Below are positions 8,171 to 17,194 of a stretch of DNA of 64,000 bases, one piece after another. A program made the translations under genes and the position numbers. The notes beneath the pieces were generated by a model that worked only from the letters and a program-made list of their open reading frames with translations, made no database searches and was not told the origin of the DNA. Source of the stretch: Microbacterium saperdae (GTDB lineage: Bacteria; Actinomycetota; Actinomycetes; Actinomycetales; Microbacteriaceae); NCBI RefSeq assembly GCF_006716345.1, contig NZ_VFOX01000001.1, forward strand, positions 2,604,001-2,668,000. Direction: 5' to 3'. Position 1 is the first letter of the stretch; each line of letters begins with the position of its first letter.

Positions 8171-9202
8171 ATGGCAGTGAACGAGACCGAGCACCGGGCC
8201 ATGACTCGCGCCCTGGAGCTCGCCGCTCGCGGGCCCCGCGGCGTGAACCCGCAGGTCGGTGCCGTCATCCTGTCCCCCACCGGCGAGGTGCTCGCCGAGG
8301 GCTGGCACCACGGCGCCGGCACTCCGCACGCGGAAGTCGACGCGCTGTCGAAGCTCGCCCCCGGGGCAGCGCGCGGTGCGACCGCCGTCGTGACCCTGGA
8401 GCCCTGCAACCACACCGGCCGCACCGGCCCCTGCGCCGTCGCATTGCAGGAAGCCGGAATCGCCCGCGTGATCTATGCGCTCGACGACCCCGGCGTGACC
8501 TCCGGCGGCGGAGCCGTCCGTCTGCGGAACGCGGGCGTCAGCGTCGAAGCCGGCGAGCAGGCAGAGGCCGCCCACCTCCTGATCGACGGATGGCTCACCG
8601 CTCAGCGTCTCGGACGACCGCACGTGACCGTGAAGTGGGCGCAGAGCCTCGACGGGCGGGCCGCGGCCGACGATGGTTCGAGCCAGTGGATCACCGGTGC
8701 CGAGGCGAGGGCCGATGTGCACCGCCGCCGCGCCGCATCCGATGCCATCGTCGTCGGCACGGGGACCGTGCTCGCCGACGACCCCGCCCTGACCGCCCGC
8801 GACGGTGACGTGCTGCTGCCCGACCAGCCCGTGCCGGTCGTGGTCGGCACGCGACGGACCCCCGAGGATGCGGCGCTGCGCCGCCACCCTCGCGAGCCGC
8901 TCTTCTACGAGACCGCCGACCTGCGCGCGGTGCTGGCAGATCTGCACACCCGTGGCATCCAGCGCGTCTTCATCGAAGGCGGCCCCACCCTGGCGAGCGC
9001 CTTCATCGCGGCGGGGCTGTTCGACCGCGTGCTCGCCTACATCGCGCCCGTGCTGCTGGGCGGGAGCCGGGTCGCGCTGGCCGATGTCGGAGTCTCGTCG
9101 ATCGATCAGGCACACCGCCTCACGGTCGATGAATGGGTGCCTCTGGGCGCCGATCTGCTGGCGATCGCCCATCCGGCGGTCGAGAACGAAGGAGTCGTCT
9201 GA
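8171..9202 (+). CDS. ribD: Bifunctional diaminohydroxyphosphoribosylaminopyrimidine deaminase / 5-amino-6-(5-phosphoribosylamino)uracil reductase
   Basis: This 343-residue RibD catalyses the second and third steps of riboflavin synthesis from the GTP cyclohydrolase II product. The N-terminal deaminase has the zinc site HAEVDAL near residue 53 and PCNHTGRTGPC near 77-87. The C-terminal NADPH-dependent reductase starts at VTVKWAQSLDGR and continues through SSQWITG and VGTGTVLADDP. AGGAGG at 8158-8163 sets the ATG at 8171; the in-frame GTG at 8126 lies inside the riboswitch platform and is rejected. The stop overlaps the ribE start by one base (TGATG), indicating translational coupling. Confidence 0.96.
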   Translation: MAVNETEHRAMTRALELAARGPRGVNPQVGAVILSPTGEVLAEGWHHGAGTPHAEVDALSKLAPGAARGATAVVTLEPCNHTGRTGPCAVALQEAGIARVIYALDDPGVTSGGGAVRLRNAGVSVEAGEQAEAAHLLIDGWLTAQRLGRPHVTVKWAQSLDGRAAADDGSSQWITGAEARADVHRRRAASDAIVVGTGTVLADDPALTARDGDVLLPDQPVPVVVGTRRTPEDAALRRHPREPLFYETADLRAVLADLHTRGIQRVFIEGGPTLASAFIAAGLFDRVLAYIAPVLLGGSRVALADVGVSSIDQAHRLTVDEWVPLGADLLAIAHPAVENEGVV

Positions 9203-9831
9203 TGTTCACCGGAATCATCGAGGAGATCGGCGAGATCACCGCCATCGCGCCCGCCGGTGACGGGTGGCGCCTCACCGTGCGCGCACCCCGTGCGGCCGCG
9301 GATGCCGTGCACGGCGAGTCCATCGCGGTGTCGGGCGTCTGCCTGACCGTGGTCGGATCTACGCCGGACACCTTCGACGCCGACGTCATGAAGCAGACCC
9401 TGGACGTGGCCGCCCTCGGCGGCGCGGCGGTCGGTACCCGGGTGAACATCGAGAAGGCCATGCCCGTCGGCGCGCGCCTCGGCGGACACATCGTGCAGGG
9501 CCATGTCGACGGGACCGGCGCGGTGCTCGAGGTGCGCCCTGGTGCGCAGTGGAGCGTGCTGCGGATCAGCCTCCCCACCGATCTCGCCCCTCTCGTCGTC
9601 GACAAGGGGTCGATCTCGGTCGACGGCACCTCACTCACCGTGAGTGCCGTCAGCGCCCCTGCAGACGCATCCGCATGGTTCGAGGTGTCGCTGATTCCGG
9701 AGACCCTCGCCGCCACCACTCTCGGCACGCGCGCCGTCGGCGACCGCGTGAACCTCGAGACAGACATCCTCGCCCGGCACGTCGAGCGCCTGCTCGCGTT
9801 CCGCGCCGCACCGGAAGGAGGCTCGCGATGA
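9202..9831 (+). CDS. ribE: Riboflavin synthase alpha chain
   Basis: This 209-residue protein dismutates two 6,7-dimethyl-8-ribityllumazine molecules to riboflavin and the ribitylaminouracil precursor. It has the hallmark N-terminus MFTGIIEEIGEI and two tandem lumazine-binding repeats, each with a GxS(I/L)xVxGxxLTV segment (SIAVSGVCLTVV and SISVDGTSLTVS). GGHIVQGHVDGTG lies between them. Length is standard. The ATG overlaps the ribD stop, and the gene's own stop overlaps ribBA by four bases (ATGA). Confidence 0.96.
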   Translation: MFTGIIEEIGEITAIAPAGDGWRLTVRAPRAAADAVHGESIAVSGVCLTVVGSTPDTFDADVMKQTLDVAALGGAAVGTRVNIEKAMPVGARLGGHIVQGHVDGTGAVLEVRPGAQWSVLRISLPTDLAPLVVDKGSISVDGTSLTVSAVSAPADASAWFEVSLIPETLAATTLGTRAVGDRVNLETDILARHVERLLAFRAAPEGGSR

Positions 9832-11093
9832 GCCTTTCCACGATCCCCGAGGCGCTGGAAGCGCTCCGCGCCGGCCGCCCTGTGCTGGTCGCCGATGACG
9901 AGAACCGTGAGAACGAGGGCGACGTCATCCTGTCGGCCGAGCTCGCGACGCCGGAGTGGGTGGCCTGGACCGTGCGCTGGTCATCGGGATTCATCTGCGC
10001 GCCGATGCCGACCGACCTCGCCGACAACCTGAACCTGCCGCCGATGGTCGCCGCCAGCGAGGACGCCCGCTCCACCGCGTACACCGTGAGCGTCGACGCC
10101 GCCGAAGGCGTCACCACGGGCATCAGTGCCCACGACCGCGCGCACACGCTCAACGTGCTCGCGAACCCGCAGTCCACGGCGGTCAGCATCATCCGCCCCG
10201 GCCACGTCCTGCCGCTCCGCGCCGTCGACGGCGGCGTCCGCGAGCGCAGCGGTCACACCGAGGCCGCCGTCGACCTCATGCGGCTGGCGGGACTGCAGCC
10301 GGTCGGCGCGATCGCCGAGGTCGTCGCCGAGGACGGCAGCATGATGCGGCTGCCCGGACTGATCGAGCTCGGTGCCCGCGACGGCGTTCCGGTCATCACG
10401 ATCGAGCAGCTCATCGCGCACCTCAACGAGATCGATCCGCAGGACGAGTCCGGCCCCCGAGTGCATCGACGGGTCAGCCTGCGCGCCGACGCGACCGTGC
10501 CGACGACCCATGGGACCTTCCGCTTCCTCGCCTACAAGGACCGCGTGACGGGAACCGACCACATCGCGGTCGTCTCGGGCGAGCCCGGCGAGACGGCTCT
10601 CGTGCGCGTGCACTCCGAGTGCCTCACCGGAGAGGCCTTCGGCTCGCTCAAGTGCGAGTGCGGGCCTCAGCTCGACGCGGCGCTGGACGCGATCGAGAAG
10701 GACGGCGGGATCGTCATCTACATGCGCGGCCATGAGGGCAGAGGCATCGGCCTGATCAACAAACTGCGCGCCTACAGCCTGCAGGAGGAGGGTCTCGACA
10801 CGGTCGACGCCAACCTCGCACTCGGCCTCCCCGCGGACGCGCGCGAGTACGCGGCGGCGGCCGGGATCCTCACCGACCTCGGCGTCTCGAAGGTGCGGCT
10901 GCTCACGAACAACACCGACAAGGTGAAGCAGCTGCGCGAACTGGGCTTGGACGTCGTCGAGCAGGTCCCGCTGATCGTCGGCGTCGGCCCCAATAACCAT
11001 CAGTACCTCGAGACCAAGCGTGACCGCATGGGTCACATCATCGGCGCGGAAGAGCTGGCAGAGGCTCTCGCGGAAGGAAAGGACGACGCATGA
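9828..11093 (+). CDS. ribBA: Bifunctional 3,4-dihydroxy-2-butanone-4-phosphate synthase / GTP cyclohydrolase II
   Basis: This 421-residue fusion makes both riboflavin precursors. The N-terminal DHBP synthase half shows the acidic metal-binding DDENRENEGDVI motif and GHTEAAVDLMRLAGL. The C-terminal GTP cyclohydrolase II half has the three zinc cysteines in HSECLTGEAFGSLKCECG, the catalytic MRGHEGRGIGL loop and LLTNNTDK. The ATG at 9828 overlaps ribE by four bases, and the stop overlaps ribH by four. All catalytic motifs in both halves are intact. Confidence 0.97.
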   Translation: MSLSTIPEALEALRAGRPVLVADDENRENEGDVILSAELATPEWVAWTVRWSSGFICAPMPTDLADNLNLPPMVAASEDARSTAYTVSVDAAEGVTTGISAHDRAHTLNVLANPQSTAVSIIRPGHVLPLRAVDGGVRERSGHTEAAVDLMRLAGLQPVGAIAEVVAEDGSMMRLPGLIELGARDGVPVITIEQLIAHLNEIDPQDESGPRVHRRVSLRADATVPTTHGTFRFLAYKDRVTGTDHIAVVSGEPGETALVRVHSECLTGEAFGSLKCECGPQLDAALDAIEKDGGIVIYMRGHEGRGIGLINKLRAYSLQEEGLDTVDANLALGLPADAREYAAAAGILTDLGVSKVRLLTNNTDKVKQLRELGLDVVEQVPLIVGVGPNNHQYLETKRDRMGHIIGAEELAEALAEGKDDA

Positions 11094-11563
11094 GCGGCAC
11101 AGGAGCACCGGCGACCGGCAACATCGACGGGCGGGGACTGAACGTCGTCATCGTCGCCGGAACCTGGCACGACGTCATCACCGACGGACTCATCGCGGGC
11201 GCGGAGCGCATCCTGACCGCGGCGCAGGCCACTCACCGGCTCGTGCGGGTGCCCGGCTCGTTCGAGCTGGCCCTTGCCGCGCAGGCAGCCTTCGCCGGTG
11301 GAGCGGACGCGGTCGTCGCGCTCGGCGTCATCATCCGCGGAGGGACTCCGCACTTCGAGTACGTCTCGGCGGCGACCACCGACGGACTCACCCGCGTCGC
11401 CCTGGATGCCGGCAAGCCGGTCGGCTTCGGCGTGCTCACCCTCGACGATGAGAAGCAGGGTCTCGACCGTGCCGGTCTCGAGGGATCCCAGGAGGACAAG
11501 GGTGCAGAGGCGGCGGACGCGGCCCTGCGCACCGCACTGCTCGTCCGGGAGCTGCGCGGCTGA
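11090..11563 (+). CDS. ribH: 6,7-dimethyl-8-ribityllumazine synthase
   Basis: This 157-residue enzyme condenses the ribBA and ribD products to the lumazine used by riboflavin synthase. The family signatures are visible: VVIVAGTWHDVITDGLIAGA at the N-terminus, VPGSFELALAAQ, GVIIRGGTPHFEYV (with the catalytic histidine region) and PVGFGVLTLDDEKQGLDRAG. It is the last gene of the operon and overlaps ribBA by four bases. No terminator hairpin with a T-run is visible in the short gap that follows. Confidence 0.96.
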   Translation: MSGTGAPATGNIDGRGLNVVIVAGTWHDVITDGLIAGAERILTAAQATHRLVRVPGSFELALAAQAAFAGGADAVVALGVIIRGGTPHFEYVSAATTDGLTRVALDAGKPVGFGVLTLDDEKQGLDRAGLEGSQEDKGAEAADAALRTALLVRELRG

Positions 11564-11615
11564 GGTCAGCCTGCCCTTGCTGGCGGAATATCGGCGGGAA
11601 TCGTAGCGTGAGGGC

Positions 11616-11969
11616 ATGGAGACCCTGCGCCACATCGTGCTCTTCGTCCACCTCATCGGATTCGCCGTGCTCTTCGGCGCCTGGGCCGTGCAGGCATTCG
11701 GCGGCAAGCGGGAGTTCACGCGCCTGATGAGCATCGGCATGGCCATCGCGGCCGTCGCCGGCCTCGCTCTCGCCGCTCCCTGGGGCATCTCCTACGAGCT
11801 GAACTACGTCAAGATCGGCGTGAAGCTCGTGCTGCTGCTCATCATCGGCGCCCTGCTCGGCATCGGCACCGCACGACAGAAGCGCGGCGCCGCCATCCCG
11901 CCCGTCATGTTCTGGCTCGTCGGCATCCTGACCGCGGCCAACGCCGCGATCGCCGCGATCTGGCGCTGA
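11616..11969 (+). CDS. Small four-helix membrane protein of unknown function
   Basis: This 117-residue protein has about four hydrophobic segments, around residues 5-25, 38-56, 64-84 and 95-115, with short polar loops, so it is an integral membrane protein. I do not recognise a named family. A TAGCGT -10-like box at 11604-11609 ends exactly six bases before the ATG, as in the GNAT gene, so it probably has its own leaderless promoter. It converges with the FGGY kinase gene, with only 14 bases between the stops. Confidence 0.75.
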   Translation: METLRHIVLFVHLIGFAVLFGAWAVQAFGGKREFTRLMSIGMAIAAVAGLALAAPWGISYELNYVKIGVKLVLLLIIGALLGIGTARQKRGAAIPPVMFWLVGILTAANAAIAAIWR

Positions 11970-11983
11970 ACCCGCGTACCGTC

Positions 11984-13390
11984 TCAGTCCGTCTCGGAGA
12001 ACAGCCGACGGATGCGCGGGATCACGGTCGCGTAGGTCTGCGAGACATCCTCATACGCGCGGACCATGTCGGGATCCACGTCGACACGATCCCCGACGTG
12101 CACCATCGCGTCGACCGCGCCGTCCCACGTCGCGTGCATGCCGACGCCGACCGCGGCGCAGATCGCCGCTCCCATCCCGGCCGCGTCCCGCACCAGCGGA
12201 GTGCGCACCGGCACGCGGTACACCGAGGCGAGAATCTGCAGCATCAGCGAGGAGCTGCTTCCTCCGCCGGTGACCACGAGACCCCCGCGCCGCCTGCCGA
12301 GAACGCGGCGAGCGCGGTCGTCGCTGGAGGCGGTTTCGATCGCCAAGGCTTCGAGGATCGCCCGGTAGATGTGGAATGCCCCCTGCGTGCCGTCGAAGCC
12401 GACCAGAGCGCCCCGGCGCCACGGCTCATCGGGCGGGGCGAGCCAGTCCAGAGCCGCGACGATGCCGCGGGCACCGATCGGCACCTCCGCAGCACCGAGG
12501 TTCAACTCCTCCTCGGTCATCCCGTGCCCCGATGACGAGAGCAGCTCGCGGAACCAGCTGACCGTCCACATGCCCCGGCGCACACCATTGCTCTCGTAGA
12601 GGTATGTCCCCGGCTCCGCTCCGAAGTTCGTCCAGACGTCCGCATCCGGACCGAGCGGCCGATCCCCCACCGTCATGGTGGCCACATACGTACCCAGGGA
12701 CAGCAGCGCGTCGCCCTCCTCCCGGAGCCCCGCTCCGAGCGCCTCCACGGCCTTGTCGTTCGAGGTGGCGATCACGGGGATGCCTGCCGGGAGCCCGGTG
12801 CGGTGCGCCGCCGCTGCCGTCACTCGACCCAGCGGCTCCCCCGGCGCGACGAGCTCGAACAGCATCTGCGGATCCATGCCGGTCCGGGCATACTCGGCGG
12901 CATCCGCGCTCCACGTCCAGCGGGCGGTGTCGATCGGCCACATGCCCTGATAGTTGCCGGCCGCATCTCGGCGTTCCCCCGTGAGTCGGTGCCCGAGGTA
13001 GCCGGACGACGTCGTGACGTACACCGCATCGTCGCACTCGCGCTCATACGCGCGCGGCAGCCGCTCGTCCATCCAGCTCATGATGGGCTGCGCGAGGGAA
13101 CCGTCCTGCCGCAGCACCGCACGGCAGAACCGGATCGTGCACAGACCGACGCCGCGGATCTCCGTGGGATCGCCGTCGAAGGTGTCGAGGGCGTCGCGCA
13201 CCGCCGAGACGACCGAGTCCCAGAGGTCGTCGTCCGGGTGCTCCCAACGACCGGGCGAGGGGGACGCGTAGGGACGAAGGGGCACGCGCGCGCTGGCGTG
13301 CACGATGCCGCCGCCGTCGACGATCAGCACCTTGGTGCTCTGGGACCCGTTGTCGATGGCGACGACGTAGCCGCCCGCCCTCGTGGTCAC
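11984..13390 (-). CDS. FGGY-family carbohydrate kinase (xylulokinase-like), last gene of the Fae operon
   Basis: This 468-residue sugar kinase has the FGGY opening VVAIDNGSQSTK (phosphate-1 loop) and the ATP-site segments LLSLGTYVA and VVTGGGSSSSLMLQILASV in the C-terminal half. GSQ replaces the more common GTQ or GTT. FGGY enzymes phosphorylate a terminal hydroxyl of a sugar or polyol; the specificity here is unknown. The GTG at 13390 overlaps the oxidase stop by four bases (GTGA), so it is the tenth and last gene of the operon that begins at 22132. The context suggests it activates a polyol or ketose released during degradation of the imported compound. Confidence 0.85.
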   Translation of the reverse strand: MTTRAGGYVVAIDNGSQSTKVLIVDGGGIVHASARVPLRPYASPSPGRWEHPDDDLWDSVVSAVRDALDTFDGDPTEIRGVGLCTIRFCRAVLRQDGSLAQPIMSWMDERLPRAYERECDDAVYVTTSSGYLGHRLTGERRDAAGNYQGMWPIDTARWTWSADAAEYARTGMDPQMLFELVAPGEPLGRVTAAAAHRTGLPAGIPVIATSNDKAVEALGAGLREEGDALLSLGTYVATMTVGDRPLGPDADVWTNFGAEPGTYLYESNGVRRGMWTVSWFRELLSSSGHGMTEEELNLGAAEVPIGARGIVAALDWLAPPDEPWRRGALVGFDGTQGAFHIYRAILEALAIETASSDDRARRVLGRRRGGLVVTGGGSSSSLMLQILASVYRVPVRTPLVRDAAGMGAAICAAVGVGMHATWDGAVDAMVHVGDRVDVDPDMVRAYEDVSQTYATVIPRIRRLFSETD

Positions 13391-14871
13391 GCCCGTGACG
13401 CCGTCTCCGCCGCAGCCAGCGGGTAGATCGTTCCGCGGTTCATGATGCCGTGGGGATCGATGCCGTCCTTCAGGACCCGGAGCAGCTCGAACGCGCTGCC
13501 GTGCTCCTCGAGCGTCCATGGCGTGCGGTACTTCCCGATGCCGTGGTGGTGGACCATCGATCCGCCGAGACGCAGCGCCTCCTCGACCACGATCGCGTTG
13601 AGCGGTTCGTGATACTCGGTGATCTCGTCGCGCGGCTCGCAGGAGATGTCGTAGTCGTACACGAAGTACAGGTTGGTCCCGGTCTGGTAACTGTGCGAGG
13701 AGTGTGCGCCGAGCATCGTGAGGTCGGCCGCGTGCGGGAACTCCGTCCGCGCCCTCCGCATCACGGACTCGAAGAGCTCGGCGACGCCGGACCAGTCGAT
13801 GGAGACCTCGGTGGTGTAGCCCAGATGCGACTTCTCGAGCATCTCGCGCTTCTCGGCGTCGATCTTCTCCTGACCCCAGTTGAGGTTGTCGAACCAGTTC
13901 TCGATCAGCGCCGGATCGACCTTCTCGTGCGGGATGCCGGCGAAAATCGCCTCCACGCCCTCGGCGGTCGCATCCGCGATGCCCTTCGGGCCCTCCGCCA
14001 CCACGACCACGACCGCCTTGCCGTCGGCGAAGTGCGAGAAGTGCTGAGCCGCATCCTCTTCGGAGTACGCCCTGGCGACCGAGGGGTGGTAGCCGGCCAC
14101 GATGATCTCGCGCAGCCCCGCGACGCCCGCAGGGAGCGAGTCGACGAGGTACCCGAGGAAGCAGTTGTTCTCCGGCTGGTACCGGAACACCTTGACCGTG
14201 ACCTCGGTGATGACGCAGAGGGCGCCCTCGTTGCCGATCACGATGTGACGGATGTCGGGGCCGGCGGCGCGGCGGGGGACGTTCTTGATGCGCGTGACAC
14301 CTCCGCCCGGGAGCACCGCCTCGAGACCGACGACCATGTCCTCGATTCCGCCGTAGAGCGTGGAGAACTGGCCGATGGAACGCGTCGCGACCAGCCCGCC
14401 CATCTGCGCCAAAGGCTTGGACTGCGGGGAATGCCCGGTCGTCAGGCCCTGCGCCCGCAGAGTGTCCTCGAGCACCTGCAGGGGCACCCCGCACTGCGCG
14501 GTGACCATCATGTCGATCGGGTCGATCTCGAGGATCGCGTCCATGCGCGAGCCGTCGAGCACGATCGTGTCCTCGACGATGGACTCCAGTCCTCCCTCGG
14601 TCGCGGTCCTGCCCGTGCGGGGCACGATGTTGATCAGGTTCTCCTGGGCGAAGGAGAGGATCGCCGAGACGTCCTCCGTGGAGCGGGCATAGGCGATCGC
14701 CGCAGGGATCGGTCCGTCGAAGATCCCGTGGACCGACGTGTACTTCTTGAAGCGGTCGACGCTCGCCTCGCGCAGCTCCTGGGCGTCGGTGTCGACCTGA
14801 TCGACACCGATGAGATCGCGGAGCCGATCGACGATCTCCGCGCGGGTGAGGGCGGATCGTGATGCAACCAT
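13387..14871 (-). CDS. FAD-linked oxidase, alkylglycerone-phosphate-synthase-like (VAO/PCMH superfamily)
   Basis: This 494-residue cytoplasmic flavoprotein has an N-terminal FAD-binding PCMH domain (NIVPRTGRTATEGG, then GHSPQSKPLAQMGGLVATRS and GNEGALCVITEVTVKVF). The C-terminal cap ends with the HHHGIGKYR triad motif typical of alkyldihydroxyacetone-phosphate synthases and related oxidases, followed by HGIMNRGTIYPL. An ether-lipid role is unlikely in this operon. An alcohol or 2-hydroxyacid oxidase or dehydrogenase acting on the imported compound is more plausible. It sits between the SDR and the kinase genes and overlaps the latter. Confidence 0.85.
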   Translation of the reverse strand: MVASRSALTRAEIVDRLRDLIGVDQVDTDAQELREASVDRFKKYTSVHGIFDGPIPAAIAYARSTEDVSAILSFAQENLINIVPRTGRTATEGGLESIVEDTIVLDGSRMDAILEIDPIDMMVTAQCGVPLQVLEDTLRAQGLTTGHSPQSKPLAQMGGLVATRSIGQFSTLYGGIEDMVVGLEAVLPGGGVTRIKNVPRRAAGPDIRHIVIGNEGALCVITEVTVKVFRYQPENNCFLGYLVDSLPAGVAGLREIIVAGYHPSVARAYSEEDAAQHFSHFADGKAVVVVVAEGPKGIADATAEGVEAIFAGIPHEKVDPALIENWFDNLNWGQEKIDAEKREMLEKSHLGYTTEVSIDWSGVAELFESVMRRARTEFPHAADLTMLGAHSSHSYQTGTNLYFVYDYDISCEPRDEITEYHEPLNAIVVEEALRLGGSMVHHHGIGKYRTPWTLEEHGSAFELLRVLKDGIDPHGIMNRGTIYPLAAAETASRA

Positions 14872-14916
14872 GGGAGATAGTGTCCTGTTCGTTCGTGGAT
14901 TCGAGGGTGCAGCAGG

Positions 14917-15693
14917 TCAGCGCACGAGATAGCCGCCGTCGACGGTCAGCACGTGGCCGTTGACGAAGTCTGATGCGGGGCTGGCGAGGAACACGGTCGC
15001 TCCCATGAGGTCGGCGACGTCGCCCCACCTCCCCGCAGGGGTGTGCTCGATGATGCGGCCGTTGACCGCGGGATCGGAGCGGGATTCCTCGGTGATGCGG
15101 GTCTTGAAGTACCCCGGCGCGATCGCGTTCACCTGGATGCCGCTCCCCCCGAGCTCGTCCGCATAGGCGCGTGTCAGGCCGACGATGCCGTGCTTGGTCG
15201 CGGCATATGCCGGGGATCCGAGACCGCCGAGGAACGAGAACAGCGAGGCGATGTTGATGATCTTGCCCGCCCCCTGCGGGATCATCCTCTTCGCCACCTC
15301 ATGGGCCATGTCGAACGCGGCGGTGAGGTTGACCGCGACCATCGGGTCCCACTCCTCACGCCCGAACTCCGTGACATCGGCGATGCGGCTGATCCCGGCA
15401 GAATTGACGAGGATGTCGACCCCGCCCAGAGCCGCGACGCACGCGTCGACGGCCTGGAACGGCGCGCCCGAGGCCGTGATGTCGATCGTCTGCTCCTCGT
15501 AGCGGCTGCCCTCCGCGCGCACGAGCTCGGCGGTCTCTCCGCCGTCGTCGAAGAGCGTCGGGACGAAGACGTCTGCGCCCGCCTTCGCGAGGGCGAGCGT
15601 GAACGCCTGCCCCAGTCCGGTGTTCCCGCCCGTGACGATCGCCCTCCTCCCCCGCAGGGAGAAGTGGTCCAGGGAGAAATCAGTGATGTGCAA
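14917..15693 (-). CDS. Short-chain dehydrogenase/reductase (SDR)
   Basis: This classical SDR of 258 residues has the cofactor motif TGGNTGLG near the N-terminus, NSAG, catalytic Ser in NIASLFSF, YAATK with catalytic Tyr/Lys, and NAIAPGYFKT. A TTG at 15693 is chosen as the start because AGGAG (15700-15704 on plus) lies six bases before it and the predicted N-terminus LHITDFSLDHFSLRG fits the family; codons further upstream lie in the aldehyde-dehydrogenase gap. It resembles 2-keto-3-deoxygluconate or gluconate 5-dehydrogenases, but the substrate is not decided. It is the eighth gene of the operon. Confidence 0.88.
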   Translation of the reverse strand: MHITDFSLDHFSLRGRRAIVTGGNTGLGQAFTLALAKAGADVFVPTLFDDGGETAELVRAEGSRYEEQTIDITASGAPFQAVDACVAALGGVDILVNSAGISRIADVTEFGREEWDPMVAVNLTAAFDMAHEVAKRMIPQGAGKIINIASLFSFLGGLGSPAYAATKHGIVGLTRAYADELGGSGIQVNAIAPGYFKTRITEESRSDPAVNGRIIEHTPAGRWGDVADLMGATVFLASPASDFVNGHVLTVDGGYLVR

Positions 15694-15721
15694 TGCAGGC
15701 TCCTTCAGAACGTGCGAGGGA

Positions 15722-17194
15722 TCAGACGAGGGGGTCGGAGATGCCGATGTAGGTCGTCTCGAGGTACTCGTCGATCCCCTCGAGACCACCCTCGCGGCCG
15801 ATTCCGGACTGCTTCACGCCGCCGAACGGTGCGGCCGGGTTCGAGACGAGTCCGGTGTTCAGCCCGAGCATCCCCGTCTCCAGGCGTTCGGCGAGACGCA
15901 GCGCCCGGTTCAGGTCGCGTGTGTAGGCGAAGCAGACGAGTCCGTACTCGCTGGCGTTCGCCAGCCGGACGGCCTCGTCCTCATCGCGGAATGTCGTGAT
16001 GGGGGCCACCGGTCCGAAGATCTCCTCCCGGAGGATGCGCGCGTCCTGCGGCACATCGACCAGCACGGTGGCCGGATAGAAGTAGCCGCGTCCGGACGGA
16101 ACGACGCCGCCCAGCGCGACGCGCGCTCCGTCTTCGACGGCCCCGGCCACGAGTTCGGCGACCTTCTCGCGCGTGGACTCGTCGACCAGGGGGCCCAGGG
16201 TCGAGTCGGGCTCGGTCCCTCGATCGTTGACGTAGCCGGCCATGCGTGCGATCAGACGCGAGGTGAACTCCTCGGCGACGCTCTCGTGCACGTGGAAGCG
16301 GTTGGCCGCGACACACGCCTCCCCGCCGTTGCGGAGCTTGGCGAGCAGCGCCCCCTCCACGGCGGCATCGAGATCGGCGTCTTCGAAGACGAGGAACGGG
16401 GCGTTCCCTCCGAGCTCCATCGACACGCGCAGCACCTGGTGGGCGGCGTCGGCGATGAGGCGACGCCCCACCTCGGTGGACCCCGTGAACGAGAGCTTGC
16501 GCAGCCGGGGATCCGTGATGAGCGGACCGGTCACAGCACCGGCACGGGTGGTGGGGATGACGTTGACCACGCCATCGGGAACACCGGCCTCGCGCAGCAC
16601 CTCCGCGAACAGGAGCGCGGTGAGAGGAGTGAGGGCGGCCGGCTTCAGCACTGAGGTGCACCCCGCGGCGAGCGCCGGCGCGATCTTGCGCGTCGCCATC
16701 GCCAGCGGGAAGTTCCAGGGCGTGATGAGCAGGCTCGGACCGACCGGCCGTTTCGCCACGAGCAGTCGGTTGCGCCCGTCCGGTGCCGTGGCGTAGCGCC
16801 CGGAGATGCGCGGTGCCTCCTCGGAGAACCAGCGCAGGAACTCGGCGCCGTAGGCCACCTCCGCGCGGGACTCGGCGAGCGGCTTGCCCATCTCCAACGT
16901 CATGACGAGCGCGAAGTCCTCAGCGCGCGCCGTCACCAGCTCGAACGCCCGCCGCAGGATCTCGCCGCGTTCGCGGGGAGCGGTGGCAGCCCACGACGCC
17001 TGAGCGTCCGCAGCTGCATCGAGGGCAGCCGCGCCGTCTTCCGGAGACGCATCCGCGACGTGGGCGAGCACCTCCCCCGTGGCGGGGTCGATGACGGGGA
17101 AGGTGGCCCCGGAGTGCGCATCCCGCCACTGCCCGGCGATGAACAGGCCGGTGGGGAGGGAGGCGAGCAGCTCGGCCTCACGTGCGGCGGTCAT
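15722..17194 (-). CDS. NAD(P)-dependent aldehyde dehydrogenase (succinate-semialdehyde-dehydrogenase-like)
   Basis: This 490-residue ALDH oxidises an aldehyde to the acid. It has the Rossmann NAD site TPWNFPLA and FTGSTEVG, the general base Glu in MELGGNAPFLVF, and the catalytic cysteine in NGGEACVAANR. The C-terminal PFGGVKQSGIGREGG is typical of the SSADH group. The ATG at 17194 overlaps the preceding dehydrogenase stop by four bases (ATGA). In context it may handle an aldehyde made by the oxidase, or a semialdehyde made by the hydroxyacid dehydrogenase. Confidence 0.93.
   Translation of the reverse strand: MTAAREAELLASLPTGLFIAGQWRDAHSGATFPVIDPATGEVLAHVADASPEDGAAALDAAADAQASWAATAPRERGEILRRAFELVTARAEDFALVMTLEMGKPLAESRAEVAYGAEFLRWFSEEAPRISGRYATAPDGRNRLLVAKRPVGPSLLITPWNFPLAMATRKIAPALAAGCTSVLKPAALTPLTALLFAEVLREAGVPDGVVNVIPTTRAGAVTGPLITDPRLRKLSFTGSTEVGRRLIADAAHQVLRVSMELGGNAPFLVFEDADLDAAVEGALLAKLRNGGEACVAANRFHVHESVAEEFTSRLIARMAGYVNDRGTEPDSTLGPLVDESTREKVAELVAGAVEDGARVALGGVVPSGRGYFYPATVLVDVPQDARILREEIFGPVAPITTFRDEDEAVRLANASEYGLVCFAYTRDLNRALRLAERLETGMLGLNTGLVSNPAAPFGGVKQSGIGREGGLEGIDEYLETTYIGISDPLV

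Noticed and set aside
13450-14862. 470-codon plus-strand frame over the FAD oxidase
   Set aside because: Antisense shadow; no domain is recognisable, and the minus strand encodes a motif-complete oxidase.
13391-15028. N-terminal extension of the FGGY kinase frame by about 545 codons
   Set aside because: This part is an out-of-frame shadow of the oxidase gene; the kinase fold starts at the GTG at 13390, with a GTGA overlap.
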